This document shows positions 10,647-19,700 of a stretch of DNA of 64,000 nt, in pieces; position 1 is the stretch's first letter, and every line of letters begins with the position of its first letter. The notes beneath the pieces are model-generated. The model saw nothing but the letters and a program-made list of their open reading frames with translations. It did not search any database and was not told the DNA's origin. Position numbers and translations under genes: made by a program. This DNA comes from Distichodus sexfasciatus (Eukaryota; Chordata; Actinopteri; Characiformes; Distichodontidae): positions 1 through 64,000 of the forward strand of contig JAVGVS010000496.1 in NCBI GenBank assembly GCA_032718565.1, read 5' to 3'.

Positions 10647-10759
10647 GTCCTTCGTGATTCAGCAGATCCCCAGCAGCAACCTCTTCATGGTGGTGGTGGA
10701 CAACAAGTGCCACTGCCAGGATTTTGGCCCCATCACCATGGACCCCATCGAGATCATGT
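10647..10759 (+). CDS. cacna2d3: cacna2d3 antepenultimate exon (alpha2delta-3)
   Basis: This exon encodes part of the extracellular C-terminal (delta-side) region of the alpha2delta-3 auxiliary subunit. In the family, this subunit traffics with and modulates high-voltage-activated calcium channels at the cell surface. The acceptor TTTTTTCCGCAG precedes base 10647, which completes an upstream codon. The frame then reads SFVIQQIPSSNLFMVVVD, a near-exact match to the known alpha2delta-3 C-terminal block. It continues with a CHC motif and PITMDPIEIM. Mammalian alpha2delta-3, as I remember it, has Arg at the last position, so Met is a one-base change (AGG to ATG). The exon ends after the first base (T) of a Tyr codon, immediately before ATATCCTTTT, a minor-spliceosome donor. 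CACNA2D4 is less similar at PITM and PIEI; CACNA2D1 and D2 differ clearly. Whether this is an a or b teleost paralogue cannot be told. Confidence 0.95.
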
Positions 10760-10769
10760 ATATCCTTTT
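10760..10769 (+). other. U12-type 5' splice site
   Basis: ATATCCTTTT begins exactly at the intron start and fits the AT-AC minor donor consensus. A GT two bases upstream (10758-10759) would be a poor U2 donor and would break the protein match. Confidence 0.92.
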
Positions 10770-11065
10770 AGGAAAATAAAAGAAACAGAAAAAGAAACAG
10801 GACAGATGAGGAGATTTGGCCGGTGGAGGACAAAAACAATCTTTACGCATTCTCCATTAACTCCAAATATCATTCTTTGCCAAAAACCTCTTTTCTCTGC
10901 TGCACAGAGTAGTCCCTTGTTTTATTTGGAGTTGAAAAGACCCACAAAGACCCTCTGTGAGTTATACCGCTCTTCTGACAAACAGTTTGCAGAGATTTTA
11001 GTCTTTCATGAGGAATGTCTTGCTCCGTTTGGCATGTTGACTCTTCGTAGAGTTTGTTTAGTTAT

Positions 11066-11237
11066 ATAATAGGGCTGCAACAACTAATCGATTAAAATCA
11101 ATTATTAAGATAGTTGTCAACTAATTTAATAATCGATTCGTTGGGTCTATGTTATTCTACGCACACGTACTGCTGTGGGGGCAGTAAGCTAACACGCCAC
11201 TGACAAGCAAAGTGAACACCACTGATTTCCTTGTTAC
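11066..11237. mobile_element. hAT-like MITE fragment (GGGCTGCAACAACTAATCG type)
   Basis: It begins TAGGGCTGCAACAACTAATC, a wording typical of a common fish hAT-type terminal repeat, and contains ATCGATT palindromes. No matching right end is visible nearby. A fragment with similar ATCGATTCGTTTTATAATCGA wording lies at 23640-23720. Confidence 0.5.
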
Positions 11238-11361
11238 TAGCGATGCACCGATCTGATACGTGGATCGGATATCGGTCTGATAACGACTCGGGTATCGGTG
11301 GTATTGGGTCGATCCATGGAGCCCATCTGCTCAATTAAATTGTAGGGTTTTCTATGTTTGC
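11238..11361. mobile_element. GATGCACCGATCTGAT-type hAT fragment
   Basis: The segment starts near GCGATGCACCGATCTGATAC and holds repeated GGATCGGATATCGG wording, like the right end of the element near 53150-53240. It is interrupted at 11370 by the complete family C element. Confidence 0.5.
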
Positions 11362-11369
11362 GTATGCGC

Positions 11370-12132
11370 CAGAGGTGGAAAAAGTACTGAAAAAACGTAA
11401 TTAAGTAAAAGTATCTTTACTTTGCTTAAATTCTACTCTAGTAAAAGTCGAAGTACCCATCTAAAAATCTACTCGAGTAAAAGTAAAAAAGTACTTAATT
11501 TAGAATTTACTTTGAGTAAAAGTTACTTACTTTCAATTACTTGATGTAAAAAAAGGACTAGTCATAAATCCAATCCAGCACTAGTTGTTTTTAATCAACT
11601 TTTAGGCGGTATAATGTGCAAACTTTGTCCAGACCGCCCCATAAAACATGTTTAAGCACAAGTGGCATAAGTTGCAGAACCAAACTCGGAAGTGTCCGGG
11701 ACGCTCACATTTTAAAGACAACTGAGCGATTCCATAGTAACGCAGTGTAACACTTTTATAGAAAATATAACTGACAAATTAACTACATAATGATTACAAC
11801 CTGTCGAGAGGTATAATGTGCAAACTACCTCTTGCTCGGCACCAGCCGTCATCCAACGATAGGCTACATTAAAATGGTGGGAATGCCGCGCGGGAACGTC
11901 CGCGCGGTTTCCTTTCGGTTCAGGCGGGTTGTTTTTTTTCCGCATTTCATTTTTTACTCAGTAACAGGGTTCTTTCCCCAATGTAGCGGAGTCAAATACT
12001 TGGGTCAAAATGTACTTGAGTAAAAGTAAAATTACCTTTTTCAAAAACTACTTAAAAAAATGACTAATTACTCACAAAAACTACTCAATTACAGTAACGT
12101 GAGTAAATGTAATTCGTTACTTTCCACCTCTG
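11370..12132. mobile_element. hAT-like MITE, family C, intact ends with 8-bp duplication
   Basis: A 763-bp element with perfect-looking ends CAGAGGTGGAAA and TTTCCACCTCTG. It is flanked on both sides by the identical 8-mer GTATGCGC (11362-11369 and 12133-12140), the hallmark of hAT insertion. The subterminal DNA is rich in AGTAAAAGTA-type motifs at both ends. Open frames inside are short and no transposase is visible, so it is non-autonomous. It inserted into an older repeat within the AT-AC intron. Confidence 0.92.
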
Positions 12133-12140
12133 GTATGCGC

Positions 12141-12932
12141 ACACGTTATGCATGGGAAGTGGCACGGCAGTAAGGATGGTTAATTGTTGGACATTCACGC
12201 AAATCCGTCCATATTGATATGACAATGAGTAGAACAAGCAACGCAACACAATACAACCCCAAAACCAAAACGTGATTATCATGTTTAATCACCTTCACAA
12301 CTCTCAGCTCTCAGCTCTCACTCGCAATCTGTGATTTTGATGGTTTCAACACTGCAGGATTAGGGACCGTCACTGAATGACAGAGCTGTTTAAACAAATC
12401 ATTTTTAATAAGCTGCTGTCAAGCGAGGACGGAGCATTTCTAACATTTCCCCATGTGCACTGCTTAGTGCTTAGAAAGCCGTTAAACTACAACCGCAGCT
12501 ATTTCATGCATGCGTACTACCGCATAAAAAAAGTATGATAAGAGCGCAGTACGTGGCTTGGGACACAGCCCGTGTGCGAGCTCACATTTGCTAAGTGAGG
12601 CAAACACCAAAAACATTTTGGCTTGTACAGGCAGAGATGAGGCACGAAGATTTTGCTTGCGGAACGTTCCACTGCATGCTCAGAATTTTGGCACAAAGTG
12701 ACATCATACATTTTAAGACAGAAGCCACGGACCGTATAAAATCCCGCCTCGGACTTTGGACATGCCTGGCACAAATGCTGCCTTTCAGACGCACAACAGA
12801 TGCGTCATAACGCATTGGCTGAAAATATCAGACAAATATAAGCATTGGTCCAACTTTAATAAAAACTTTAATAAAAAAAAAACGATTATCGGCAGATTCT
12901 GATATGATTCCGATATAATCGTCCATCCCTAG
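12141..12932. mobile_element. hAT-like element, family B fragment, inverted
   Basis: The portion from about 12470 matches the family B element at 8181-9067 in the opposite orientation. Shared features include the GCATGCTCAGAATTTTGGCA phrase, the GACATGCCTGGCACAA phrase and an end close to TCCATCCCTAG. The left part is mosaic. Only short open frames remain. Confidence 0.6.
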
Positions 12933-13221
12933 TCAAAGCATCTTTGTTGTTAAGGAATGTTCCTGGTCTGTAGATGTCAGGAGCTACAAAAGTGCTCCAA
13001 GGGCAGAAAACTAGCGAAGCTGCAACAGCATGATGGGCAGCCAAGGCCTACTGATGCATGTGGTGAGTAAAGGCCTGTGCGTACTGTCAGATTCAATAGA
13101 AGAGCTACTTACAGCTCAGACGGCTGAACATTTTAATGCTGCTTCCAACACGACTGCGTCAGAGGGTTTTTTTGCGTATGGGGCTGTGTCATAATGTTAC
13201 AGCTGATTGGCATATATACAG

Positions 13222-13244
13222 TACACACACACACACACACACAC
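13222..13244. repeat. (CA)n microsatellite
   Basis: Pure CA run inside the AT-AC intron. Confidence 0.9.
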
Positions 13245-13383
13245 CAGCACAACACAACTATGCCAGTGTCAGTGCTGTATTGCGAATGAGCCAGTCCCTA
13301 AATAATACCAGGTTTAAATGCACATTTTAATGGCACTGCTGGTAATTTACCAGATTTCAGGGCTGAATATTTCCGTTTCAGTT

Positions 13384-13474
13384 TCATGAAGGTGGTAGTA
13401 TGCTTGATTATGGAGCAGGAGGATGTAGGTTCAAATCCAGCTCTAACCAACTGCAAGAACTACCACCATTGGGC
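13384..13474 (+). repeat. tRNA-like SINE head fragment
   Basis: It contains a box B-like GTAGGTTCAAATCC followed by a CTACCACCATTGGGC segment typical of family V heads. It is cut at the right by a family D MITE insertion, and a possible continuation starts after 14108. Confidence 0.5.
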
Positions 13475-13478
13475 AAAT

Positions 13479-14108
13479 GGGACCCTCCATGGCAAAACCA
13501 GTCGCTTGTCGCACCGGAGGTTTCCGAGAAAAAGTATGTTGCGTGGGGTGGGCTTTTTGTTTTTAGTGTTTTGAAACACTGGAAGGTCTATACTGTAGTG
13601 TTGTGAATAAATTTGGCTGAAAAACTCACCCTTTCCATCCTAAAAACGTGACTTTCTTGAGGTGAGGAATTCAATTCCAGCAGAATGTTAAAAGTTTCTG
13701 TTTTGACCGCTCTACTTCAATATTTACGGTAAATCCACTGGTTGACTAGCGTGAAGATATTTCTCCGGAATCCATCTTCGTCTCCCGAGTTCAGTTAACC
13801 TAACGCAGGTAGGCTATCCGTGTGGCTGTGAATGCAGCGTAGGCTACCGTAAATGCAAACGTAGCCGCGACCGCACCAAGCGTCTGTGAGTGCTACGGCG
13901 ATAGTCAACTTCAAAGGCAGATTTCTCCGTTTCTCACTTGGCGTGACAGGAGAAACCCGACTCCTTTGAATGTTGATATCTCAGTCATATGTCGTCCGAT
14001 TCATTCGATATAGGTATCGTTTTGAAGCTTGATTTATGCCCTTTCATGAAAACATAACTCAATTTTGAAAATCTGCGACAAGCGGCTGGTTTTGCCGTGG
14101 AGGGTCAC
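13479..14108. mobile_element. MITE family D, copy 1, with 4-bp AAAT duplication
   Basis: A 630-bp element ending in GAGGGTCAC, with terminal inverted repeats of about 35 bases (GGACCCTCCATGGCAAAACC at the left; the reverse complement of the right end reads GTGACCCTCCACGGCAAAAC). AAAT flanks it at 13475-13478 and 14109-14112. The second copy at 42831-43423 is in the opposite orientation. No transposase is encoded. The short A/T-only target duplication argues against a classical hAT (8 bp) origin. Confidence 0.8.
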
Positions 14109-14112
14109 AAAT

Positions 14113-14290
14113 AGGCAACTGGGATTTAAGGATCTTGCTGAGTGGTGCCCACTGGGATTTGAATCCCCCACCACTGGGTTTCAGGAACAGAATCACGTTG
14201 GTCTAGTGGTAGGATATGGACCAAGAGGTTGTTGGTTCTTTCCTAGGAGGAAGCTAGACCTTTGACCTCAAGGAACCGGCAACAGAGAGG
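14113..14290 (+). repeat. SINE-like fragments (family V type)
   Basis: Contains two pol III-like snippets, including TTGGTCTAGTGGTAGGATAT (box A-like) and GGGATTTGAATCCCCC. It continues the SINE interrupted at 13474 and appears to include a second head. It is degenerate. Confidence 0.45.
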
Positions 14291-15497
14291 ATCCTGTAAC
14301 TAGGCCGCAAACGTGAAAGTTCAGGCGGTCAGTGTAGACGGACTTCTTACAACACGAATATTTACAGTTAAATACGATCCAGAGCCGAACTACAGCACAA
14401 TGCTGCTTTTATGTATTAATTTAATACACGCAACTACTTTTCTCCCCTCCCCGTCTCATAAATGTTGGGGTGCCAATCCTATTACGCTTCTAAAAAAAAG
14501 TTGATGTTTTTCATTTGATCCAGAAATTGAACAGAGTGAAGGGGGTTTAGTATAAAAAAATAAGCAGGGGAAAGATTTTAATTTGCAGATTCATGTCACT
14601 GGAGGCATTTTCGTCTGCGTGAGGGATGAAAAGCTGGAGAGAGGTTTTGCGCTGATTTCCATCACTGAGGACGTTGAGGTTTTTCTGAATACAATACGCT
14701 CACGCTTTCAATTTCCCTCTCTCTCTCTCTGTCTCTCTCTGCCCGAGCACCAACAGATGTTGCGTTTCACATCGGACCCGAACGGACCGATGATCAACAC
14801 CAGACGCTCCGCTGACGGAAAGAAAAAAAAAGGGAAAAAAAAAGGGCTCATAAGGGCGGCTTCGCCACGTCCGGCCCGTTTCCGAAAGCTCAAAGCCTGA
14901 CAACATCATTGTCTAAAGCCCAGCTTTGTCAGTTGTGTAGACGAGAGTCCAGTTGTGTCACACAACTTTGATAAATGTGGAATGCTGGAATTAGGGATTT
15001 GACGCAGTGCACGGCCTGTTTATTTTTAACATTTAAGAAAATGCAGACCGTTTGATGATCACATATTTAATTAGTTACGTGCTGATTAATGAATGATTGA
15101 CAGATTCGTTTGCAAAGAAGCGATGGCCAGCATCGATTAGGTTCCCTCTGTCAAACTTGATGTTTCACTTTTGAGCCTGTTTTTCATTTGTAATCCAAGA
15201 GTTGCTCTACGTTTGCCTGTCAAATCGAAAAGTATTGCTCCATATTTTTCTCCCCCCCATATTCCAGGAATGCGTATTCAGTAGGAGGAATGCACTTTAA
15301 AAGTTGGACGGACGCAAAGAAATGTCCACAGAATAAATGTTTAACGTGAATGTAAACTTTATGGAGGCGAAACCACCAAACGGCTTTTATCAGTCAGCAT
15401 TTATTTTCCTCCCTTAAATTCTCGAATGTCAGAATCCACCGACTATTTTATCTCCTGGTGTCGAATGTTTCTTCGCGCAAAGTGTTCTCTGCCCCTT
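14291..15497. other. Intron interior, mostly unique
   Basis: No exon or complete mobile element was recognised. A CT-rich run lies near 14717-14741 and A-rich runs near 14821-14845. The last 100 bases lead into the branch site. Confidence 0.6.
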
Positions 15498-15517
15498 TTC
15501 TTTAACTGCTCCTGCAC
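15498..15517 (+). other. U12 branch site and AC 3' splice site
   Basis: TTCTTTAAC at 15498-15506 is one base from the minor branch consensus TTCCTTAAC. The branch A at 15505 lies 12 bases before the terminal AC at 15516-15517. There is no long polypyrimidine tract directly before the end, as expected for this intron class. Confidence 0.9.
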
Positions 15518-15600
15518 ATAATGAATCTCTGAAATGCGAGCGACTGAAGATGGAGAAAGACAGGCGGCGTCCCGATTCCTGCCACCCTTTCCATCCTGAG
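15518..15600 (+). CDS. cacna2d3: cacna2d3 penultimate exon (alpha2delta-3)
   Basis: The first two bases (AT) complete the Tyr codon begun at 10759. Twenty-seven further codons then run NESLKCERLK, MEKDRRRP, DSCHPFHPE and stop at a strong U2 donor, GAG|GTACGT. The family pattern YNESLKCERLK, followed by a basic RRRP stretch, SCH and FHPE, is strongly conserved in alpha2delta-3, and the cysteines after LK and DS are retained. The region is extracellular, close to the membrane attachment. The MEKD segment replaces the AQKI expected from the mammalian protein as I recall it. Confidence 0.95.
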
Positions 15601-16107
15601 GTACGTCAGAAATAAACGTGGGAGAAAAGTAACGGATGGGGTTTTTTTTTTACACATTAAACTCTGGTCTTGGTCTAAACTGAGAAGTTTTAATTATAAT
15701 TGAATCAGCTCAGCCTGTTTATAAATTTAGCCTTTTTTGAATAATATTCCAAATGAATAATATTGATAATATGAAAAGTGAGTGATTATTTGTCATTGTG
15801 AACAGACCACAGCACAGCACACAGAAATGCACAACGAAATGTGACCTCCACATTTAACCCATCCGTGAGGGAGCAGTGGGCAGCTAACAAGCGCCCGGGA
15901 AGCAGTGCTTGGGGACGGTACCTTGCTCTTGAGTACCTCAGTGGTAACTTTACCGGCCGTGGATTCGAACCTGCGACCTTGTGATCACGGGGCCAACGCC
16001 CTACCGTTACGCCACCAGCTGCCGTCACGAAGTTCTAATTGATCAGTCTGACCAAAGTTCATCTGTTTTCGAGTAATCGACTGAATCCCATTTCTTTTCT
16101 GCCACAG
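15601..16107 (+). other. cacna2d3: Last cacna2d3 intron (U2-type, 507 bp)
   Basis: It begins GTACGT and ends in the pyrimidine-rich TTTCTTTTCTGCCACAG. A family S SINE fills about half of it (15774-16022). Confidence 0.93.
15774..16022 (-). repeat. tRNA-derived SINE, family S
   Basis: The best preserved family S copy. On the minus strand, box A reads TGGCGTAACGG (plus 16004-16014) and box B reads GGTTCGAATCC (plus 15961-15971). The body contains the shared GGGAGCAGTGGGCAGCTAAC phrase (plus strand). It sits antisense inside the last cacna2d3 intron. Confidence 0.88.
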
Positions 16108-16200
16108 GAGAATTCTATGGAATGCGGCCACGCGCCGGTCTTGACTCCGACGCTGTCGGCCACTTTTGTGGCGCTGTTGGCCGTCGCGTTTCCCAGGTGA
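16108..16200 (+). CDS. cacna2d3: cacna2d3 terminal coding exon with stop codon
   Basis: It starts after CCACAG with GAG AAT, encoding ENSMECGHAP. The expected family pattern is ENARECGGAP. It then encodes a hydrophobic tail (LSATFVALLAVAF) and closes with PR and TGA at 16198-16200. A short polar or small-residue segment followed by a terminal hydrophobic stretch with no cytoplasmic tail fits a GPI-anchor signal, as known for alpha2delta proteins. The stop position and the C-terminal length (about 95 residues over the three exons) agree with the mammalian subunit. A longer frame running through this exon (16166-16603) is out of phase and is not used. Confidence 0.94.
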   Translation, partial: ENSMECGHAPVLTPTLSATFVALLAVAFPR

Positions 16201-16775
16201 CGAGAGCTGGCCCCGTCCCCTCAACGCCGTCTCCGCTAGGCCCGCTTCGGTTCGGCTCGGCATGCAAAGCGATGAAATCAACAACCCTGACACTGAACAC
16301 AATAGGTTAACTATAAAGGCATACGCGATTGAACACCTCACCGTGAAACCGTCACAGCCCTGCAGAGACGCCAGAGTCACTTTATATTTATTTCCTTCGT
16401 TTCTCTCTTTCTTTCTTTTCCAATTTAGAAAACATCAGCATTACGTCCTGGACATAAGTGGATATTTCAGTGAATATAACGATGACTGGAGTGTTACTGC
16501 CGTGTTTATGAGTTCAAGACGAATGAATATTAAAGTGATATTGATGCGATCGAGTCCGATGTTTAAGATGTTAAAAGATAGAATAATATGCATCAACCTA
16601 TGAAAAGGGAAGGTTTTATTTATCGTTTGCAAGTGGTAACCATACAACTGTGATAAAAAGGACTATCTACAAAGTCTACAAATGTGAGTTGTTGTTCTGT
16701 ACAAGCTTTGCCTTATAATGAAAGAAAATTAGTCCTGTTTGTGTACTTTTGAAATAAAACGAACCTTAAAAAATT
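16201..16775 (+). other. cacna2d3: cacna2d3 3' untranslated region
   Basis: AT-rich non-coding sequence between the stop codon and the first AATAAA. An ATTAAA variant occurs earlier at 16529-16534 and could give a shorter transcript. The 3' end near 16775 is inferred from the signal and the GT-rich segment that follows. Confidence 0.65.
16753..16758 (+). terminator. Polyadenylation signal AATAAA
   Basis: First canonical AATAAA after the stop codon. A GT-rich downstream element (GTCTGTGGTGTGTGTGTAG) lies about 25-40 bases further on, the usual layout of a vertebrate cleavage site. Confidence 0.7.
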
Positions 16776-17156
16776 CTTTGAAGTCTGTGGTGTGTGTGTA
16801 GACAGTTGATCATACACCGGGACTTTCTCCCAGACTGCATGAGAACAGCGTGTTCACAGGCTTCATGCACATCTGCACTCCATTAGGATGCATGAGACAG
16901 ACAGACGTGACCTATGCAGGGAGAGCAATGCTCTTACTCTACGTTACACAAAGAATTAGTGTGTGTGTGTGTGAGAGAGAGAGTGAAAGAGGGAAAAAGA
17001 GAGTAGAAACCCATGCACCAGACTGTGGCTCCCTGCCAACCAGAGATGTCACTCTTCACCTTGTTTCTGCTGTAATTGCCATAATCACACAAGTGCAGGT
17101 GGAAGGATTTTAATCTCCCCAAAAGTGCCAAATCCATCGTAAAATGAGTGTCATTT
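16776..17156. other. Intergenic DNA after the gene
   Basis: A TG/AG microsatellite lies around 16960-16985. No gene was recognised. Confidence 0.6.
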
Positions 17157-17162
17157 CCAAAG

Positions 17163-17872
17163 TAGGGCCCTATGAAATCCGTTTAGTTTTTTCCTAAATT
17201 CCGCGTTTTACGTTATAATCCTATTTATTCACCTAAAAAGCGTCTAATTATGGAGTGGATGGGAAAAGGAACAATGCAATAGAAAAAAATCACATTAAAT
17301 GACTGTTATTCAACTTCAACAAAGTGCTGGGGTTCAGCAGAACATTTTCTGCTTTGGTAAAACCTTTACCTGTAAACAACAAAAAAACATTCATTTTTTT
17401 TGTGCAAAAGGAAACGTTTCTGATGTGAGTTTTTGGCTGTAAGTGGTCGTCACGTGTTCTTGTGGGTGCAGTCTATCGTGCGCTGGCAAAACTTACAAAA
17501 GAGTTGTTCTCCCGATTCATAAAAATCTTTTGGGTATTGTTCTGCTCTAAATGTAGCACTGACACTCGAATTCCGTCATTTTTTTGAGGACTTCGGTGTT
17601 TCAGCCCCTTCGCCATAGCTGACCGTTGACGTTTTCTCCATTGTGTCGGTACGTTTGTGTGTGTGGAAAGCTGAGTCCCGCCTCAACAGGTAACACGTAC
17701 AGAGAGGGGGCTGCAGCGGCCAAAATTGATTATAAACCATTGCTTTGCTTTGCCCACACACCGATATCAGCGAATTATACGACATTCCGCGTTTTACAAC
17801 GGATTCCATTTTATTTGTTGAATTCCGCGATTCCGTCCGAGTTTTCCGCGTCGCGCAAATCATAGGACCCTA
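17163..17872. mobile_element. Non-autonomous DNA transposon family E, copy 1, 6-bp duplication
   Basis: A 710-bp element starting TAGGGCCCTATGAAATCCG and ending CATAGGACCCTA. It is flanked by CCAAAG at 17157-17162 and 17873-17878. The left half is homologous, inverted, to 18300-18710. Shared phrases include GTAAAACCTTTACCTGTAAAC and CAGTCTATCGTGCGCTGGCA. No transposase is visible. Confidence 0.85.
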
Positions 17873-17914
17873 CCAAAGAATTATCATGGTAACAAAGTGT
17901 AAGTTACTTATTTT

Positions 17915-18124
17915 TTGGTGACTGTCATTGTGAACACACCACACCTCAGCACACAGTGCACCACCCGCGTGTGACCCATCCGTGAAGGAGCAGTGGGCAG
18001 CTGACGTGGGTGGACAGTACCTTCTTTTGAGTACCTCAGTGCTACCTTTACCGGCCCGGGACTTGAAACAACGACCTTTCGATCACGGGGCCAATTCCCT
18101 ACTCATTACACTACCAACTGCCCC
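17915..18124 (-). repeat. tRNA-derived SINE, family S, diverged
   Basis: Retains GAAGGAGCAGTGGGCAGCTG and a degenerate tRNA head at the right (plus-strand CCCTACTCATTACACTACCA). Several internal deletions mark it as an older copy. Confidence 0.75.
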
Positions 18125-18299
18125 TTAGCCCCTCCGTTACCCAAGATTTCACGCAAGACAACATTAGGCCTTGCTTAATGTTGGTAGTGACTGATGTGAC
18201 CTTCAGGGAGCCATGTCCAACGACTAAACAGCAGATTAAAATGCAAACATTAAACACTCAAGACATTGTGCAACAAGGTTTGTCCAAAACTTCAAAGAT

Positions 18300-18710
18300 T
18301 AGGGCCCTATGATTTACGAGATGCGTAAATCATGATTTTGCCAGCGCACGATAGACTGCACCCGCAAGAACACGTGATGACCACTTACAGTCAAAAACTC
18401 ACATCAGAAACATTTCGTTTTGGGCGAAAAAATGAATGTTTTTTGTTGTTTACAGGTAAAGGTTTTACCAAAGCAGAAAATGTTCTGCTGAACCCCAGCA
18501 CTTTGTTGAAGTTGAATAACAGTCATTTAATGTGATTTTTTTCCTTATTGCATTGTTCTTTTTTCCATCCACTCTATAATTAAGACTCTTTTTAGGTGAA
18601 TAAATATGCTTATAACGTAAAACACGGAATTCAGAAGAATAAAAATAACGCAACTCAAGAAAAAATAAAACGGAATTTAGGAAAAAACAAAACGGATTTC
18701 ATAGACCCTA
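18300..18710. mobile_element. Non-autonomous DNA transposon family E, copy 2, 6-bp duplication
   Basis: A 411-bp element with ends TAGGGCCCTATGA and CATAGACCCTA. AAAGAT flanks it exactly at 18294-18299 and 18711-18716. It is an internally deleted relative of copy 1 in the opposite orientation. Two copies with different 6-bp duplications show the duplication length is a family property. Confidence 0.87.
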
Positions 18711-18716
18711 AAAGAT

Positions 18717-19060
18717 GCCTTCCACTGCACAGTTTCATAGAGGAAACTTGCCTAAAGTCAGCAAAACGCAGTTGGGGAAGTGGGTAGTGTAAAAGTGAGT
18801 TCAAATCAACAAACCGTTAACACAATAAGCTGACAAACACTCCTCTCACACGGGGGTCCACCAGACGTAAGGTACACAAATCACATGCAGCCATAAGCAG
18901 AACCGAAGCGACACCAGCGTCTTAATCAGTAACGGAGCTGGTCAGATAAATTGAAAAAGATTACTTTTATGTAGAAACAAAAATACCAAAATGTATTCAT
19001 TTCTCCACTACCCAAAGCAAGAGCGGTAACGTCAGAGCTTATCGATACTTCAGTCCTTAA
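18717..19060. other. Intergenic DNA, nothing recognised
   Basis: No gene, RNA or identifiable repeat was seen. Confidence 0.55.
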
Positions 19061-19700
19061 AAATGTGGCCCCGGGGCCCGTTAAGTACCGGGTTTCGGTA
19101 CCCATTCCTACTTCCATTCATATCAAATCACGAAAAGCAACTACAACGATTAATGTTCAATATAAAGGGATGCTACGAGCCTCGAGGACGGTCGTTAAGC
19201 CCGAGCTGCTCGCGAGAGACTGTCCCTGTAATTATTCTCCTCATAAGCGCGTCTGATAAATCTCACGGATGTATGTTTGCTAGAAATTCTCTTTGTTCCC
19301 TTGTCAGCTCTGTCATCCCTGTTTCTCATCAGCTCGGTGCTGCATCATGCAATTTTCCCTCCCGTCTGATCAAGCGGTTCATTTACGACTCGCGGAGGTC
19401 TTCTTCGTTGTCGTCACTCCCCAGCTTCAGATGTTGACGGATGAGAGTCTGAAATGCCTGAAACTTCTCGCACGCCCTTTCAACCGGGCCACATCGCGTT
19501 CCCATCGAAAAAGCCCTCATGCCGCCGAGTCTCTCACGCCAGCCGCCCCGTTGCGGCGACTCCACAGCGACGGGGCCTTACTGGTACATGCGTGTGTGCG
19601 TGTGGTGGTCCGACACCCCATGGTTTCTCTGTCGACTTGGGTCCCAGCTGAGGGTTTGGAGCCAGCCGAGCACAAAGAGAAAACATCCTACAAGGGGGAC
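19061..19700. other. CpG-rich unique block
   Basis: GC-rich, non-repetitive DNA that keeps long open frames. One runs 197 codons on the + strand from 19293 to 19886, but it has no recognisable domain or splice context. More likely conserved non-coding DNA than a gene; this is inference from composition. Confidence 0.3.

Larger units (their letters stand above)
10760..15517 (+). other. cacna2d3: U12-type AT-AC intron of cacna2d3
   Basis: A 4758-bp intron bounded by AT at 10760-10761 and AC at 15516-15517. The donor ATATCCTTTT matches the minor (U11/U12) consensus. The branch site TTCTTTAAC lies at 15498-15506, with its A at 15505 only 12 bases before the intron end, inside the range typical for this class. 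Splicing joins T to AT to make Tyr and then NESLKCERLK, the expected family sequence. The intron carries a nested hAT-like complex (11066-12932), a family D MITE (13479-14108) and SINE fragments. Confidence 0.92.

Noticed and set aside
10758..10763. GTATAT as an ordinary U2 donor for the first cacna2d3 exon
   Set aside because: It would end the exon inside the ATG codon and break the conserved Tyr-Asn-Glu junction, while ATATCCTTTT two bases later fits a minor donor and pairs with a matching branch site and AC end.
16166..16603. 145-codon open frame over the last cacna2d3 exon and 3' UTR
   Set aside because: It is out of phase with the spliced frame, which ends at the TGA at 16198-16200 in agreement with the family C-terminus.
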